Notes under the pieces: generated by a model
The model's input: the letters and a program-made list of their open reading frames with translations, nothing else
The model's database searches: none
Told to the model about the DNA's origin: nothing
Assembly (NCBI RefSeq): GCF_016907015.1
Contig: NZ_JAFBBE010000022.1
Coordinates: 1-62,354, forward strand
Direction: 5' to 3'
DNA from: Oceanisphaera litoralis
Lineage (GTDB): Bacteria > Pseudomonadota > Gammaproteobacteria > Enterobacterales > Aeromonadaceae
DNA length: 62,354 nt
Made by a program: the position numbers and the translations under genes
Shown here: one piece after another, positions 36,152 to 46,080 of the stretch
How the letters are laid out: each line of letters opens with the position of its first letter
How positions within the stretch are numbered: the first letter of the stretch is position 1

Positions 36152-36406
36152 TTATTCGCTGATACCGGGCTGACCGAAGCGCCACTTCAGTCGGTCGTAC
36201 TCAACCTGAGCCACCTGCTCCGCGCTCAGGTGTTGTACGCCGTGACGGGCGCAAAACTCCTCGAATGCCTGCAACGGCATGATCATGTCGACGGCCAACT
36301 CCGGATCACCGACCGAGAATTCGAATTCCACGAAACGCTGCCGTTGAGTGCCGGTGACGCGGATAAAGCAGGCGGATTCGGTAAGTGGCTGTTGAAGACT
36401 GTACAT
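36152..36406 (-). CDS. dmpK: Phenol hydroxylase P0, assembly protein
   Basis: The first gene of the operon. DmpK is not part of the active enzyme but helps insert iron into the oxygenase. The protein of 84 residues has RFVEFEFSVGDPELAVD and the C-terminal DRLKWRFGQPG. An ATG at 36433 is in frame but lies at the expected transcription start of the -24/-12 promoter; ATG 36406, eight bases after aagggg, is more likely. Confidence 0.9.
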   Translation of the reverse strand: MYSLQQPLTESACFIRVTGTQRQRFVEFEFSVGDPELAVDMIMPLQAFEEFCARHGVQHLSAEQVAQVEYDRLKWRFGQPGISE

Positions 36407-36441
36407 AAACGTAACCCCTTGTGTTTCCTCCATGATAAGAA

Positions 36442-36456
36442 GGCAAAGGGCGTGCC
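36442..36456 (-). promoter_or_regulatory. Sigma54 (-24/-12) promoter of the phenol operon
   Basis: On the minus strand tggcac-N5-ttgc is a perfect match to the -24/-12 consensus. Transcription would begin near 36430, giving a leader of about 25 bases before dmpK. It is the expected target of the DmpR-type activator encoded at 24972. Confidence 0.88.
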
Positions 36457-36486
36457 AAAAAATAATCTAGATGTTTATCAGTAACT

Positions 36487-36513
36487 TAACAGATGCACGT
36501 AAATCATCTGTTA
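36487..36513. promoter_or_regulatory. Inverted repeat upstream of the sigma54 promoter
   Basis: taacagatg (36487-36495) and catctgtta (36505-36513) form a perfect nine-base inverted repeat with a nine-base spacer. It lies about 30 bases upstream of the -24 element, nearer than usual enhancer sites (100-200 bases). It could bind the activator or another regulator; no TTGATCAA-type site was seen in 36520-36720. Confidence 0.55.
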
Positions 36514-36730
36514 ATTTTATGTTTGTTATATTCGAAAGGTGAAAAGGGGGGTTAAGAAAATTCGCAAGGCGTTTTTAGCGGTGAAGACCATGAGGAGTAG
36601 CCGCAGGAGGCCTGCGTTACAGGCCGTGATGAAGGTTCAGGGCAGGGGAGGGAGGGTAAATTAATTGTTGGTTTATGGTTTTGTGCTGGTGAGTCACTCG
36701 CGGGAGGGGGGATATGGGGGCTGGGGGACT

Positions 36731-36766
36731 GGAGATTGCAGGCACGGCTCCGTGCCTGCAATCTCC
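36731..36766. repeat. Perfect 17-base-arm palindrome
   Basis: ggagattgcaggcacgg pairs perfectly with ccgtgcctgcaatctcc across two bases. A shorter version lies at 37829-37854, so the two enclose the right ybaK copy and the symporter remnant. There is no T run, so it is not a clear terminator. The rest of 36514-36785 shows no gene. Confidence 0.85.
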
Positions 36767-36785
36767 GCCGGACGGCTTAAAGCCT

Positions 36786-37316
36786 GTCAGCCGGTAATCA
36801 AAGCCTGGTGATTATCCCATTGATAAGCCGAATAAAAACGTTGCTGCGCCTCACTCGGCAATATCGGCCATCACGGCGCCGAGCAGGGTCTGCAGGCTGT
36901 CGGCGGTCACGCCGAGCGACAGCCCCCGCTTGCCGCCGGACACTAGCACGAAGGGATGCAGTGGCGCCGAGGCGTCCAGCACCGTGGGCAGCCGCTTCTT
37001 CTGGGCGAAGGGGCTGATGCCGCCCACCTTGTAACCGGTCAACCGCTCCGCCTTTGCCGGCGGCATCATCTCCAGCTTCTTTACCCCGGCGGCCCTGGCC
37101 AATCGCTTCAGGTTCACCTTGCCGGAAGAGGGCACCAGTGCTACCACGGCGCCCTGCTCGCCTTCGGTCAGCAGTGTCTTGAACACCCGCGCCGGCGGCA
37201 CCTGTAACTGCTCCGCCGCATGGGCACCGAAGTCATCCAGAGCGGTGCACTCATAGGGGTGCAGGGTAAAGGCTACTTTTTGCTGTTCCAGAAACAGGAT
37301 GGCGGGGGTCATGGCA
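36786..37316. repeat. Right direct repeat (ybaK unit) bordering the phenol cluster
   Basis: Second copy of the unit at 24217-24758, in the same orientation, without the 11-bp tandem duplication. Together they bracket the entire phenol module. Recombination between them would excise one copy plus about 12 kb as a circle. Confidence 0.9.
36851..37312 (-). CDS. ybaK: Cys-tRNA(Pro) deacylase YbaK/EbsC, copy 2
   Basis: A second complete YbaK protein of 153 residues starting MTPAILFLEQQKVAFTL. It keeps the catalytic region SGKVNLKRLARAAG and GGISPFAQKKRLPTVLDASA. Differences from copy 1 are mostly conservative, with a cluster near residue 120 (PLHPFVL here, QAFPFIL there). The open frame extends upstream to 37699, but family length and homology to copy 1 fix the start at 37312. 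No obvious promoter of its own is seen. Confidence 0.92.
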   Translation of the reverse strand: MTPAILFLEQQKVAFTLHPYECTALDDFGAHAAEQLQVPPARVFKTLLTEGEQGAVVALVPSSGKVNLKRLARAAGVKKLEMMPPAKAERLTGYKVGGISPFAQKKRLPTVLDASAPLHPFVLVSGGKRGLSLGVTADSLQTLLGAVMADIAE

Positions 37317-37408
37317 GGGTCCGAAATAATGAGGCGGCAGTATGGCTCGATTATGCAATGTTTTATTAAGCGATTGAATTGGTGATAACGGCCTCCCTTG
37401 TGACATAA

Positions 37409-37678
37409 GACAACTACCTTGAAAATCTCCGCGCCCTGATGGGCTTCGACAAGAAAGTCTGCCGTACCATCGCCTTCGAAGTGGGACTGCAAAACTCCGG
37501 TCTGGCGGCGGCACTGGCGATGAAGTTCTTCACCCCCACGGCGGCCCTGCCCGGCACCCTGTTCAGCGTGTGGCACAACATTTCCGGTTCCCTGCTGGCC
37601 GGCTACTGGGCCAAGAAGCCTCTGGCCGAGCCAGTCGCATCGGGCGAAATAGTTAATGAAGCAGTAAGTAAAGGCTAA
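37409..37678 (+). pseudogene. C-terminal remnant of a bile acid:Na+ symporter-family transporter
   Basis: The last 89 codons of a membrane transporter: [20 protein letters not shown] near the start and [20 protein letters not shown] near the end, which are marks of the BASS family (PanS/YocS type). Full proteins have about 310 residues, so two thirds are missing. An in-frame stop at 37406 marks the broken edge, 95 bases from the ybaK repeat. The rest of the gene is not found at the other side of the phenol cluster. Confidence 0.75.
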
Positions 37679-37703
37679 ACTGACTCGCCTGATAGCCAAG
37701 TGA

Positions 37704-37741
37704 TAAAAAGCCCCAGAGCCTGTCGGCTCCGGGGCTTTTTA
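37704..37741. terminator. Terminator after the symporter remnant
   Basis: Stem aaaaagccccagagcc/ggctccggggcttttt with a four-base loop and T/A tails on both sides; a strong bidirectional terminator left over from the symporter gene. Confidence 0.9.
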
Positions 37742-37828
37742 TCATGTTCACCAGGTGGCTCAGAGGTTAAAGAGAGGTGACTGGGATAGCCTCAGCCGAC
37801 TATCAGCTTCGAGTCCCTCTGGATAAAG

Positions 37829-37904
37829 TTGCAGGCACGAAGTCGTGCCTGCAATCTCCGTCGAGCTACTTACAGCTGATAGCTTAAAGCTGACCGCTTA
37901 CAGC
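37829..37904. repeat. Palindrome plus period-7 repeat before the ppc 3' end
   Basis: A palindrome ttgcaggcacga/tcgtgcctgcaa (37829-37854) is a shorter copy of that at 36731. It is followed by imperfect 7-base units (acagctg, atagctt, aaagctg, accgctt, acagctt; 37872-37905), all with gct in the same place. These lie between the terminator at 37741 and the ppc stop. Confidence 0.8.
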
Positions 37905-37908
37905 TTGT

Positions 37909-40545
37909 TTACCCCGTATTGCGCATGCCGGCGGCGATACCGGCGATGGTGACCATGAGCGCCTGATCCAGGGCAGGGTGAATATCACCCTGCTGGCGCG
38001 AACGCTTGAGCAGCTCGGCCTGCAATACGTTGAGCGGATCCGTATAGGGATTGCGCAGCGTGATGGATTCCTTGATCCAGGGCTCGTCGGACAGTAGCTC
38101 CGCTTCTTCTTTAAGCTGCAATACCAGCGTCATGCTGGCCTGCAGCTCGTTGCGCAAACGCTTGCCCAGCGGCTTGAGCTCGGCCGGTACCAGCAGGCTG
38201 TCGTAGTAGGCGGCCAGGCCGGGGTCGGCCTTGAGGAACACCATCTCCAGCATGTCGAGTCGGGCGCGGAAGAAGGGCCAGCGTTTGTTCATGGCGACAA
38301 GGGTGTCTTCCTGCCCGTCGGCGATCACCTTTTCCAGCCCCTTGTGGGCGCCGAGCCAGGCGGGCAGCATCAGCCGGTTCTGGGTCCAGGCGAAAATCCA
38401 GGGAATGGCGCGCAGGCTTTCCACCCCGCCGTTGGGCTTGCGCTTGGCCGGACGCGAACCCAGCGGCAGCTTGCCCAGTTCCAGCTCGGGGGTGGCGGCG
38501 CGGAAATAAGGCACAAAGTCCGGCTCGTCGCGGATCAGCGAACGATAGTGGGCACAGGAGACCTCGGCCATGGTGTCCATCAGCTCGCGCCATTGGGGCT
38601 CGGGTTCGGGCGGCGGCAGCAGGTTGGCCTCCAGTACGGCGCTGGCATAAAGCGCCAGACTGTCGATGGCCACCTGGGGCAGGCCGAACTTGAAGCGGAT
38701 CATTTCGCCCTGCTCGGTGACGCGCAGGCCGCCGAGGGTGGAGCCGGGGGGTTGAGCCAGAATGCCCTGCCGTGCCGGACCGCCGCCGCGACCCAGGCTG
38801 CCGCCCCGACCGTGAAACAGGGTCAGCTTGATCTGTTCCTGCTCGCTGATGGCCACCAGTTTTTCCATGGCACTGTACTGGGCCCAGCCCGCAGCCAGCA
38901 TGCCCGCGTCCTTGGCCGAGTCGGAATAGCCGATCATCACGAACTGGCGACCCTGCAGGTAACCGCGATACCAGGGGAGATGGTACAGCTGCTCGATCAC
39001 CTCGGCGCCGTTGTTGAGATCGTCCAGAGTCTCGAACAGGGGCGCCACCGGCATCGGGAAGTCGACGCCACATTCTTTCAGCAGCAGTTGTACCGCCAGC
39101 ACATCGGACGGCGCGCCGGCCATGGAGATGATGTAGATGCCGAAGGCATCTTGCGGATGCTCGGCAATCATCTGGCAGGTATCCAGTACTTCTCTGGTGT
39201 CGTCCGAGGGTTGCCACTGGCCCGGCAGCCCTTGCCGCGGTAATAAGGGGCGACGGGAATTCAGTTCGTTGAGCAGAAACGCCTGCTTGTCGGCTTCGCT
39301 CCAGTCGGCGTAATCGCCGAGACCGAGGTAACGGGTGATTTCGGCCAGGGCCTGGGTATGGCGTTCGCCGTCCTGGCGGATATCCAGTTTGAGCAGATGG
39401 ATGCCGAAACAGGCCACCTTGCGGATCACGTCCAGCAGCAGGCCGTCGGCGATCTTGCCGAGGCCGCATTCCTGCAGCGAGCGATAGCACAGCTCCAGCG
39501 GGGCGCGCAACTGCTCTGTGGTGGTGATCAGATCCCGGGCGTCGGTGCTCTGACCCTGCACCCGGGCGTTGAGGTGCAGCAGGGTTTCGCGCAGATCTTC
39601 CCGCAGGATGCGCAGTATGGCCCGGTACGGTTCGTCGCTCTGATCGGCCTGGCGATAGAGTTCATCGTTGGCCTGGGACATCGACAGTTCGGACACCAGT
39701 TCCTGGATGTCGTTGAGAAACAGCGAGCTGGCCATCCAGCGACCGAGCAGCAGTACTTCCCGGGTCACCCTGGCGGTGACGAAGGGGTTGCCGTCCCGGT
39801 CGCCGCCCATCCAGGATGCGAAGCGCACCGGCGCCGCGTCCAGCGGCAGCCGGATGCCCAGCTGTTCCTTCAACTGGCTGTCGAGCTGGCGCATGAAGGT
39901 GGGCAGGGCGGGCCAGAGGCTGTTTTCGATCACCGCAAAGCCCCATTTGGCTTCGTCGACCGGGGTCGGCCGCTGGGCGCGGATTTCGTTGCTGTGCCAG
40001 GCTTGGGTGATCAGCTGCTCGATCCGGGCCAGCAGTTCGGCCTTTTCCGACTCGGGCAGGTCCAGTTCCAGCGCCGCCAGGCAGTCGTTGAGCTGAACAT
40101 GCTTGTGGATAAAGGTGCGGCGGGTCACTTCGGTGGGGTGGGCGGTCAGCACCAGTTCGATATCCAGCGCGTCCACCGCCGCCCTGATGTTGTCTTCATT
40201 CACCTCGGCGGCCTTCAGCCGCTCGAACACCTGGCGGAGCGGGCCGGCACCGGCATGCTGCCGGGTCTCCCGGGAGATGGTATGAAACTGTTCGGCCACG
40301 TTGGCCAGATTGAGAAACTGACTGAAGGCGCGGGCCACCGGCAACAGCTCGTCATCACTCAGGTGCTTGAGGGTATCCAGTAATTGCTGCTGATCGTCAT
40401 CGTTGCCCTTGCGGGCCGACTTGGCCAGCTGGCGAATGGTTTCTATCTTGTCGAGAAAGGCCTGGCCGTGGTGATCCTTGATGGTATCGCCCAACAGTTG
40501 CCCCAGCAGGCCGACATTGGCTCTGAGTGCCGCATGATTATCCAT
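37909..40545 (-). CDS. ppc: Phosphoenolpyruvate carboxylase
   Basis: Fixes bicarbonate onto phosphoenolpyruvate to make oxaloacetate, refilling the citric acid cycle. The 878 residues match the bacterial family (883 in E. coli). Signatures are [13 protein letters not shown] with the catalytic His and [15 protein letters not shown], and the C-terminus ends in the conserved MRNTG. It is flanked by repeats on its 3' side and by argE 112 bases upstream on the same strand. pckA, the reverse step, lies at 12589. Confidence 0.97.
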   Translation of the reverse strand: MDNHAALRANVGLLGQLLGDTIKDHHGQAFLDKIETIRQLAKSARKGNDDDQQQLLDTLKHLSDDELLPVARAFSQFLNLANVAEQFHTISRETRQHAGAGPLRQVFERLKAAEVNEDNIRAAVDALDIELVLTAHPTEVTRRTFIHKHVQLNDCLAALELDLPESEKAELLARIEQLITQAWHSNEIRAQRPTPVDEAKWGFAVIENSLWPALPTFMRQLDSQLKEQLGIRLPLDAAPVRFASWMGGDRDGNPFVTARVTREVLLLGRWMASSLFLNDIQELVSELSMSQANDELYRQADQSDEPYRAILRILREDLRETLLHLNARVQGQSTDARDLITTTEQLRAPLELCYRSLQECGLGKIADGLLLDVIRKVACFGIHLLKLDIRQDGERHTQALAEITRYLGLGDYADWSEADKQAFLLNELNSRRPLLPRQGLPGQWQPSDDTREVLDTCQMIAEHPQDAFGIYIISMAGAPSDVLAVQLLLKECGVDFPMPVAPLFETLDDLNNGAEVIEQLYHLPWYRGYLQGRQFVMIGYSDSAKDAGMLAAGWAQYSAMEKLVAISEQEQIKLTLFHGRGGSLGRGGGPARQGILAQPPGSTLGGLRVTEQGEMIRFKFGLPQVAIDSLALYASAVLEANLLPPPEPEPQWRELMDTMAEVSCAHYRSLIRDEPDFVPYFRAATPELELGKLPLGSRPAKRKPNGGVESLRAIPWIFAWTQNRLMLPAWLGAHKGLEKVIADGQEDTLVAMNKRWPFFRARLDMLEMVFLKADPGLAAYYDSLLVPAELKPLGKRLRNELQASMTLVLQLKEEAELLSDEPWIKESITLRNPYTDPLNVLQAELLKRSRQQGDIHPALDQALMVTIAGIAAGMRNTG

Positions 40546-40657
40546 ATCTGCCTCCTTTTTCCGTTAAATTACTACAATAAAAAATATTCTGGCTCATATG
40601 TAGCTATTTTTCTTATATCTGGTCAATCTCGTTGTGGACTGACCAGATATATGTAGT

Positions 40658-41809
40658 TTATTTACTTAAACAGAAACGGCTGACCAGCTGTTGCAGTATC
40701 TCTACGGTGGGTTTGACGAAGGACAGATCCAGATACTCGTCGGGCTGGTGCGCCTGGGCAATATGTCCCGGGCCCAGCACTATGGTCTGGCAGCCCAGCT
40801 GGTTGATGAAGGGCGCCTCGGTGCAGTAGTTGACCGCCTCGGCTTTATTGCCGGACATGGTTTCCGCCGCCTTGACCAGCTCGCCGTCCGGATCCGTACC
40901 ATAAGGCGGAATCGGCTCATGCAGGTGGGTCAGTTCCAGCGCCTTGGGATACTGCTGTTTGATCGGCTCCAATGCGTGATGCAGCAGGCCCAGCAGTTCG
41001 TCGGGGCCCACGCCGGGGATGGGGCGCATGTCGAAGTGCAGTTCGCAGCAGGCACAGATGCGGTTGGGGCTGTCACCGCCACTGATATGGCCCAGGTTGA
41101 GGGTCGGCTGAGGCACCTTGAAATGGTGATTGCCGTAGTTTTCCTTCAGCTGGCGCTGGAGGTCCAGCAGTCGGCCCATTACCTGATGCATGATCTCGAG
41201 CGCGTTGACGCCGTTGGCCGGATCCGAGCTGTGGCCGCTCCGGCCTGTGATGCGAATGGCTTCGGACATGTGGCCCTTGTGCATCATGACCGGCACCAGA
41301 CCGGTGGGTTCGCCGATGACCGCATAATCGGGCTTGATGGCCATGGCGCTGGCGATGGCACGGGCACCGGCCATGGTGGTTTCTTCATCGGCGGTGGCGA
41401 GAATGCGAATGGGCTTGTCGAGCTTGCTCAGATCCAGGTCTTTCAGCGCCTCGACGATAAAGGCGAAGAAGCCCTTCATGTCGATGACCCCGAGGCCGTA
41501 GAGGCGGTTGCCTTCTTCGGTGAGTTTGAAGGGGTCTTTGGTCCAGCGGCCCGGGTCGAAGGGCACGGTATCGGTGTGGCCGGCCAGCAGCAGGCCGCCG
41601 TCGCCTTCGCCTTTGGTGGCGAGCAGGTTGAACTTGCCGGGCAGATCGGGCAATTCGGTTACCTCGACGGAAAAGCCGAGCTGGCTGAACCAGTCAGCCA
41701 GCAGCCGAATCACCTGCTCGTTACTCTGATCCCAGCTGCTCTCTGTGCTGCTGATGGAAGGAAGGGCGATGATGCTGCGGTACATGTCCAGCAGTTTGAG
41801 CGATGTCAT
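40658..41809 (-). CDS. argE: Acetylornithine deacetylase
   Basis: Removes the acetyl group from N-acetylornithine to give ornithine. A 383-residue M20-family metallohydrolase with zinc ligands in [20 protein letters not shown] and [12 protein letters not shown]. It is divergent from argCBFG-argH over a shared regulatory gap with ARG boxes. Its presence implies the linear pathway, with an acetyl group lost at this step. Confidence 0.96.
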   Translation of the reverse strand: MTSLKLLDMYRSIIALPSISSTESSWDQSNEQVIRLLADWFSQLGFSVEVTELPDLPGKFNLLATKGEGDGGLLLAGHTDTVPFDPGRWTKDPFKLTEEGNRLYGLGVIDMKGFFAFIVEALKDLDLSKLDKPIRILATADEETTMAGARAIASAMAIKPDYAVIGEPTGLVPVMMHKGHMSEAIRITGRSGHSSDPANGVNALEIMHQVMGRLLDLQRQLKENYGNHHFKVPQPTLNLGHISGGDSPNRICACCELHFDMRPIPGVGPDELLGLLHHALEPIKQQYPKALELTHLHEPIPPYGTDPDGELVKAAETMSGNKAEAVNYCTEAPFINQLGCQTIVLGPGHIAQAHQPDEYLDLSFVKPTVEILQQLVSRFCLSK

Positions 41810-41828
41810 AGGATCTCCGTCGGAAGTT

Positions 41829-41867
41829 ATCTAATTTAAATTCAGCACAATTGCATAAATATGTTTT
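41829..41867. promoter_or_regulatory. ArgR boxes in the argE-argC gap
   Basis: Two adjacent 18-bp imperfect palindromes (centred near 41838 and 41858), the first ending aattca and the second with tgcataaatatg, are separated by about three bases. This is the arrangement bound by an ArgR hexamer. They overlap the likely argE promoter. The rest of the 248-base gap to argC should hold the argC promoter. Confidence 0.6.
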
Positions 41868-42057
41868 TATTGCTAGGCTGCCAGCTTATTCATATCCGGG
41901 TAACCAGCGTAACAGATGGCCATGTATTTCCCCTCTTCGATACGGCGACGACGACAGCTCGCCTGAGCCTTTTCTTTAGGGTGACATAAGCCCTGAAAAC
42001 ACGCTAGGCTGACGCCTGCATCTATACCAAGCCGAATTCAAACTGACGGATACGCCC

Positions 42058-43071
42058 ATGTTAAAAGCTGCAATTATTGGTGCCAGTGGTTATACCGGAG
42101 CCGAGCTGGCCGGCCTGATCCAGAGCCACCCCAACCTGACCCTGTCCGGCCTCTATGTGTCTGAAGGCAGCCAGGATGCACATAAATCCTTCGCCAGCCT
42201 GCACCCGCGCTGGCGCGGTGTGATCGACCTGCCGCTGCTGCCGCTGGATGATGAAGCCCTGAGCCGCATTCATACCGAAGCGGATCTGGTGCTGATGGCC
42301 ACCGCCCATGAAGTGAGTCACGATCTGGCGCCGGGTTTTCTGGCCAAGGGGCTGCCGGTATTCGATTTGTCCGGTGCCTTCCGGGTTCCCGGCGACGGTT
42401 TCTACGAGCGCTTCTATGGTTTCCAGCATCAGCACGGTGACTGGCTGGCTCGGGCCGCCTACGGTCTGGCCGAGTGGAATCAGGACGCCATCAAGGCGGC
42501 GCAGCTGATTGCCGTGCCCGGCTGTTACCCCACCGCCTCGCTCAGCGCACTCAAGCCGCTGCAGGCCGCCGGCCTGATTGCCGAGGGCAGCAAGCCCATT
42601 ATCAGCGCCGTGTCCGGCGTCAGTGGTGCCGGCCGCAAGGCAAGCATGGCCAACAGCTTCTGCGAAGTCAGCTTCAAGCCTTATGGTGTGCTCAATCATC
42701 GCCACCAGCCGGAAATCAGCCACCATCTGAGCAATCAGGTGGTGTTTCAGCCGCATCTGGGCAACTTCATTCGCGGTATTCTCGCCACCATCTATGTGCA
42801 GCTGAACGACAATGTCGGCGACGAACAGATTGCCGCCGCCTACCAGCAGGCGTATCAGGGCCAGAAAATCGTGCGTCTGACCGGCCAGTGGCCACAGATC
42901 AACGATGTGGCGGGTACGCCCTTCTGTGACCTGCATTGGGCCCGGGACGGCAATCAGCTGATTGTGGTGTCGGCGATAGACAACCTGCTGAAAGGCGCGG
43001 CCAGTCAGGCCATTCAGTGTATCAATATTCATCAGGGATTCTCGCCGCTGGCGGGCCTGGTTCAGGAGTAA
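42058..43071 (+). CDS. argC: N-acetyl-gamma-glutamyl-phosphate reductase
   Basis: Reduces N-acetylglutamyl phosphate to the semialdehyde with NADPH. The 337-residue protein starts with the Rossmann motif [13 protein letters not shown] and has the catalytic Cys in [10 protein letters not shown]. It is the first gene of the argCBFG run, six bases before argB. Confidence 0.97.
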   Translation: MLKAAIIGASGYTGAELAGLIQSHPNLTLSGLYVSEGSQDAHKSFASLHPRWRGVIDLPLLPLDDEALSRIHTEADLVLMATAHEVSHDLAPGFLAKGLPVFDLSGAFRVPGDGFYERFYGFQHQHGDWLARAAYGLAEWNQDAIKAAQLIAVPGCYPTASLSALKPLQAAGLIAEGSKPIISAVSGVSGAGRKASMANSFCEVSFKPYGVLNHRHQPEISHHLSNQVVFQPHLGNFIRGILATIYVQLNDNVGDEQIAAAYQQAYQGQKIVRLTGQWPQINDVAGTPFCDLHWARDGNQLIVVSAIDNLLKGAASQAIQCINIHQGFSPLAGLVQE

Positions 43072-43077
43072 TCAAGG

Positions 43078-43887
43078 ATGACAATCCAACAATCACAGCC
43101 ATCATCGGCGCAGCAGCCGCTGATCATCAAGCTGGGTGGCACCCTGCTCGAAAGCGACACGGCCCTGGCGGCCCTGTTCACCACCCTCAAGGCTTTTTTC
43201 GATAAGGTTGGCCGCCCGCTGGTGCTGGTGCACGGCGGCGGCGTGCTGGTGGATAACCAGCTCAAGGCCATGGGCCTGACCTCCACCAAGAAAGACGGCC
43301 TGCGGGTGACCCCCTTCGACCAGATTCCGGTTATCGCCGGTGCCCTGGCCGGTACCGCCAACAAGTTGCTGCTGGCTCAGGCCATCGCGCACGACATCAA
43401 GTCGGTCGGTCTGTGCCTGGCGGACGGCGGCCTGTGCCGGGTCAGTCAGCTGGATCCCGAGCTGGGTGCCGTGGGCCAGATTGAAGGTGGCGATGCCACC
43501 CTGGTCAGCACCCTGCTGGCCGGTGGCTTCCTGCCGGTGGTCAGCTCCATCGGCATTACCTTCGACGGCCAGCTGATGAACGTGAATGCGGATCAGGCCG
43601 CCACCGCCATCGCCGAAATTCTGGATGCGGATCTGGTGATGCTGTCGGACGTGAGCGGCATTCTCGACGGCAAGGGTCAGCGTATCGCCGAACTGAACGA
43701 GGCGGACGCCCTGGATCTGATGCAACAGAACATTATCAAGGACGGCATGGCGGTCAAGGTCAAGGCGGCGCTCAAGGCCACCAAGACCCTGGGCAAACCG
43801 GTGGCCGTGGGTAGCTGGCGCTATCCGGAACAATTGTTGTCGCTGCTGGCCGGTGAGTCCGAGTATGGCACTCGGATTTCCCACTAA
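43078..43887 (+). CDS. argB: N-acetylglutamate kinase
   Basis: Phosphorylates N-acetylglutamate. The 269 residues show the amino-acid kinase fold with [11 protein letters not shown] at the start, [15 protein letters not shown] and [20 protein letters not shown] near residue 180. It is shorter than the arginine-sensitive type (about 300) and lacks its N-terminal helix, so it is probably not inhibited by arginine. Confidence 0.97.
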   Translation: MTIQQSQPSSAQQPLIIKLGGTLLESDTALAALFTTLKAFFDKVGRPLVLVHGGGVLVDNQLKAMGLTSTKKDGLRVTPFDQIPVIAGALAGTANKLLLAQAIAHDIKSVGLCLADGGLCRVSQLDPELGAVGQIEGGDATLVSTLLAGGFLPVVSSIGITFDGQLMNVNADQAATAIAEILDADLVMLSDVSGILDGKGQRIAELNEADALDLMQQNIIKDGMAVKVKAALKATKTLGKPVAVGSWRYPEQLLSLLAGESEYGTRISH

Positions 43888-43896
43888 GGAGGCGTT

Positions 43897-44817
43897 ATGC
43901 AGCATTTATTGAGTTTGAAAGATTACAGCAAAGAACAGATCGAACAGATCCTGATCCTGGCCAAAGACCTCAAGGCCAATCCGGACAAGTATGCGGATGC
44001 CCTCAAGGGCAAGAGCGTGGTGACCCTGTTCGAAAAACCCTCGCTGCGTACCCGGGTGACCCTCGACATCGGTATCAACCGGCTGGGCGGCCATGCGGTG
44101 TACCTGGACAGCCAGAACGGCGCCATGGGCAACCGGGAAACGGTACAGGACTTTGCCGCCAACCTGTCGCGCTGGTCCGACGCCATAGTGGCGCGGGTCT
44201 ACGAACACCAGACTCTGGTGGAAATGACAAAATATGCGCAGGTACCGGTGATCAACTCCCTCTGTAACCTGTATCATCCGTGTCAGGCGCTGGCGGACTT
44301 CATGACCATTGCCGAGCATCATGAAGATCTGAGCAAGGTGCACCTGGCCTATGTGGGCGATGGTAACAATGTGACCAACTCGCTGCTGCTGGCCGGTGCC
44401 ATTCTGGGCTCCACCGTCACTGCCGTGTGCCCTCGGGGCCACAACGTGGATGCCCAGATCCTGAAGGAAGCCGAGGCACTGGCTGCCGTGAGTGGTGCCA
44501 GGGTTCGGGTGACCGACAACCTCGATGAGGTGGAAGGCATTGATGTACTCTATACGGATACCTGGGTGTCCATGGGCGACGAAACGCCACTGGAACAGGT
44601 GAAGGAAATCTTCATGCCGTATCAGATCAATCAGGCCATGCTCGACAAAACCGGAGCCAAACAGGTTCTGCATTGTCAGCCTGCCCACAGGGAGTGGGAA
44701 ATAACTTCCGAGGTAATGGACGGCCCCGCCTCCTTTATCCTCGACCAAGCTGAAAATCGCATGCACGTCCAGAATGCCGTGCTGCTGACATTGATTAACA
44801 GGGATATTCACTCATGA
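43897..44817 (+). CDS. argF: Ornithine carbamoyltransferase
   Basis: Makes citrulline from ornithine and carbamoyl phosphate. The 306-residue protein carries the carbamoyl phosphate site [27 protein letters not shown], and [12 protein letters not shown] with the catalytic Cys. The forms SLRT and HCQPAHR resemble those of Shewanella and Vibrio relatives. It has an aggagg site after argB and overlaps argG by four bases. Confidence 0.96.
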   Translation: MQHLLSLKDYSKEQIEQILILAKDLKANPDKYADALKGKSVVTLFEKPSLRTRVTLDIGINRLGGHAVYLDSQNGAMGNRETVQDFAANLSRWSDAIVARVYEHQTLVEMTKYAQVPVINSLCNLYHPCQALADFMTIAEHHEDLSKVHLAYVGDGNNVTNSLLLAGAILGSTVTAVCPRGHNVDAQILKEAEALAAVSGARVRVTDNLDEVEGIDVLYTDTWVSMGDETPLEQVKEIFMPYQINQAMLDKTGAKQVLHCQPAHREWEITSEVMDGPASFILDQAENRMHVQNAVLLTLINRDIHS

Positions 44818-46025
44818 GCCAATTCAAAAAAATTCTGCTGGCCTACTCTGGCGGTCTGGACACTTCTGCCATCATTCCGTGGCTGAAAGAGAACTACGAA
44901 GGGTGTGAAATCATCGCCTTCGTGGGTGATGTGGGTCAGGGCGAGGAAGAGCTGGAAGGCATCGAAGCCAAAGCCCTCGCCTCCGGTGCGGTCAAGTGCA
45001 TCGTCGCCGACCTGAAAGACGAGTTCGTCAATGACTATGTGTATCCTACCCTGAAAACCGGTGCCATCTACGAAGGCACCTATTTGCTGGGTACCTCCAT
45101 GGCGCGGCCCATTATTGCCAAGGCCATGGCCGAAGCGGCCCTGGCCGAAGGCGCCGAGGCGATTGCTCACGGTTGTACCGGCAAGGGTAACGATCAGGTG
45201 CGTTTCGAAGGTGCCGTCGCGGCACTGGCTCCGCAGCTGGCGATTATCGCCCCCTGGCGTATCTGGGACATGCGCAGCCGCGAAGACCTGTTGAACTACC
45301 TGGCCGAGCGCAACATCAAGACCACCGCCAGCGCCACCAAGATCTATTCCCGCGATGCCAATGCCTGGCACATCTCCACCGAAGGTGGCGAGCTGGAAAG
45401 CACCTGGAATGAGCCGTCCGAGCAGGCCTGGACCTGGACCGTGTCTCCCGAGCAGGCCCCCGACAAGGCCGAAACCCTGTCGTTGACCATTGAGCAAGGC
45501 CGCATCGTCGCCGTAGACGGCGAGCAGATGAGCCCGTATCAGGTGCTGGTTACCCTGAACGAGCGCGCCGCCAAGCACGGCGTGGGCCGGGTGGATATCG
45601 TCGAAAACCGTCTGGTGGGCATGAAGTCTCGTGGCTGCTACGAAACTCCGGGCGGCACCGTCATGATGGCCGCCCTGCGCGCGATCGAAGAGCTGGTGCT
45701 GGACAAGCCGACCCGAGCCTGGCGTGAAAAAGTGGGTGCCGAGTTCTCTCACCTGGTCTACGACGGTCGCTGGTTCACCCCGCTGTGCAAGGCGCTGCTG
45801 GCTTCTGCCAACGCCATTGCCGAAGACGTATCCGGTGAAGTGGTACTGAAGATGTACAAGGGGCAGGTAACGGCGATTCAGAAGTCTTCGCCCAACAGCC
45901 TGTACTCGGAAGAGTTCGCCACCTTCGGTGAAGACGAAGTGTACGATCAGAGCCACGCCGAAGGCTTTATCCGTCTGTACTCGCTGGCCAGTCGCATCAA
46001 GGCGCTGAACAGCCTGAAAAAATAA
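44814..46025 (+). CDS. argG: Argininosuccinate synthase
   Basis: Joins citrulline and aspartate using ATP. The 403 residues begin with the PP-loop [17 protein letters not shown] and contain [14 protein letters not shown], both ATP-binding. The start overlaps the argF stop (ATGA), so translation is coupled. A terminator follows at 46055. Confidence 0.97.
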   Translation: MSQFKKILLAYSGGLDTSAIIPWLKENYEGCEIIAFVGDVGQGEEELEGIEAKALASGAVKCIVADLKDEFVNDYVYPTLKTGAIYEGTYLLGTSMARPIIAKAMAEAALAEGAEAIAHGCTGKGNDQVRFEGAVAALAPQLAIIAPWRIWDMRSREDLLNYLAERNIKTTASATKIYSRDANAWHISTEGGELESTWNEPSEQAWTWTVSPEQAPDKAETLSLTIEQGRIVAVDGEQMSPYQVLVTLNERAAKHGVGRVDIVENRLVGMKSRGCYETPGGTVMMAALRAIEELVLDKPTRAWREKVGAEFSHLVYDGRWFTPLCKALLASANAIAEDVSGEVVLKMYKGQVTAIQKSSPNSLYSEEFATFGEDEVYDQSHAEGFIRLYSLASRIKALNSLKK

Positions 46026-46054
46026 GTGTAACTGTTCAGGTTAACGCTTAACCG

Positions 46055-46078
46055 CAGGGGGCTTTATGCCCCCTTTTT
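46055..46078 (+). terminator. Terminator after argG
   Basis: Stem gggggc/gccccc (46057-46073) with a five-base loop and five T residues, 30 bases after the argG stop. It partly separates argH from the argCBFG transcript. Confidence 0.8.
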
Positions 46079-46080
46079 GC

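Noticed and set aside
36434-36785. Second activator site of TTGATCAA type upstream of the phenol promoter
   Set aside because: I looked for this motif by eye between 36434 and 36785 and found none; only the inverted repeat at 36487 stands out.
44808-45956. Long open frames opposite argG, argF, argH and most other GC-rich genes
   Set aside because: They mirror the codon pattern of the real gene on the other strand, lack ribosome sites and show no family. They are by-products of high GC at third positions.
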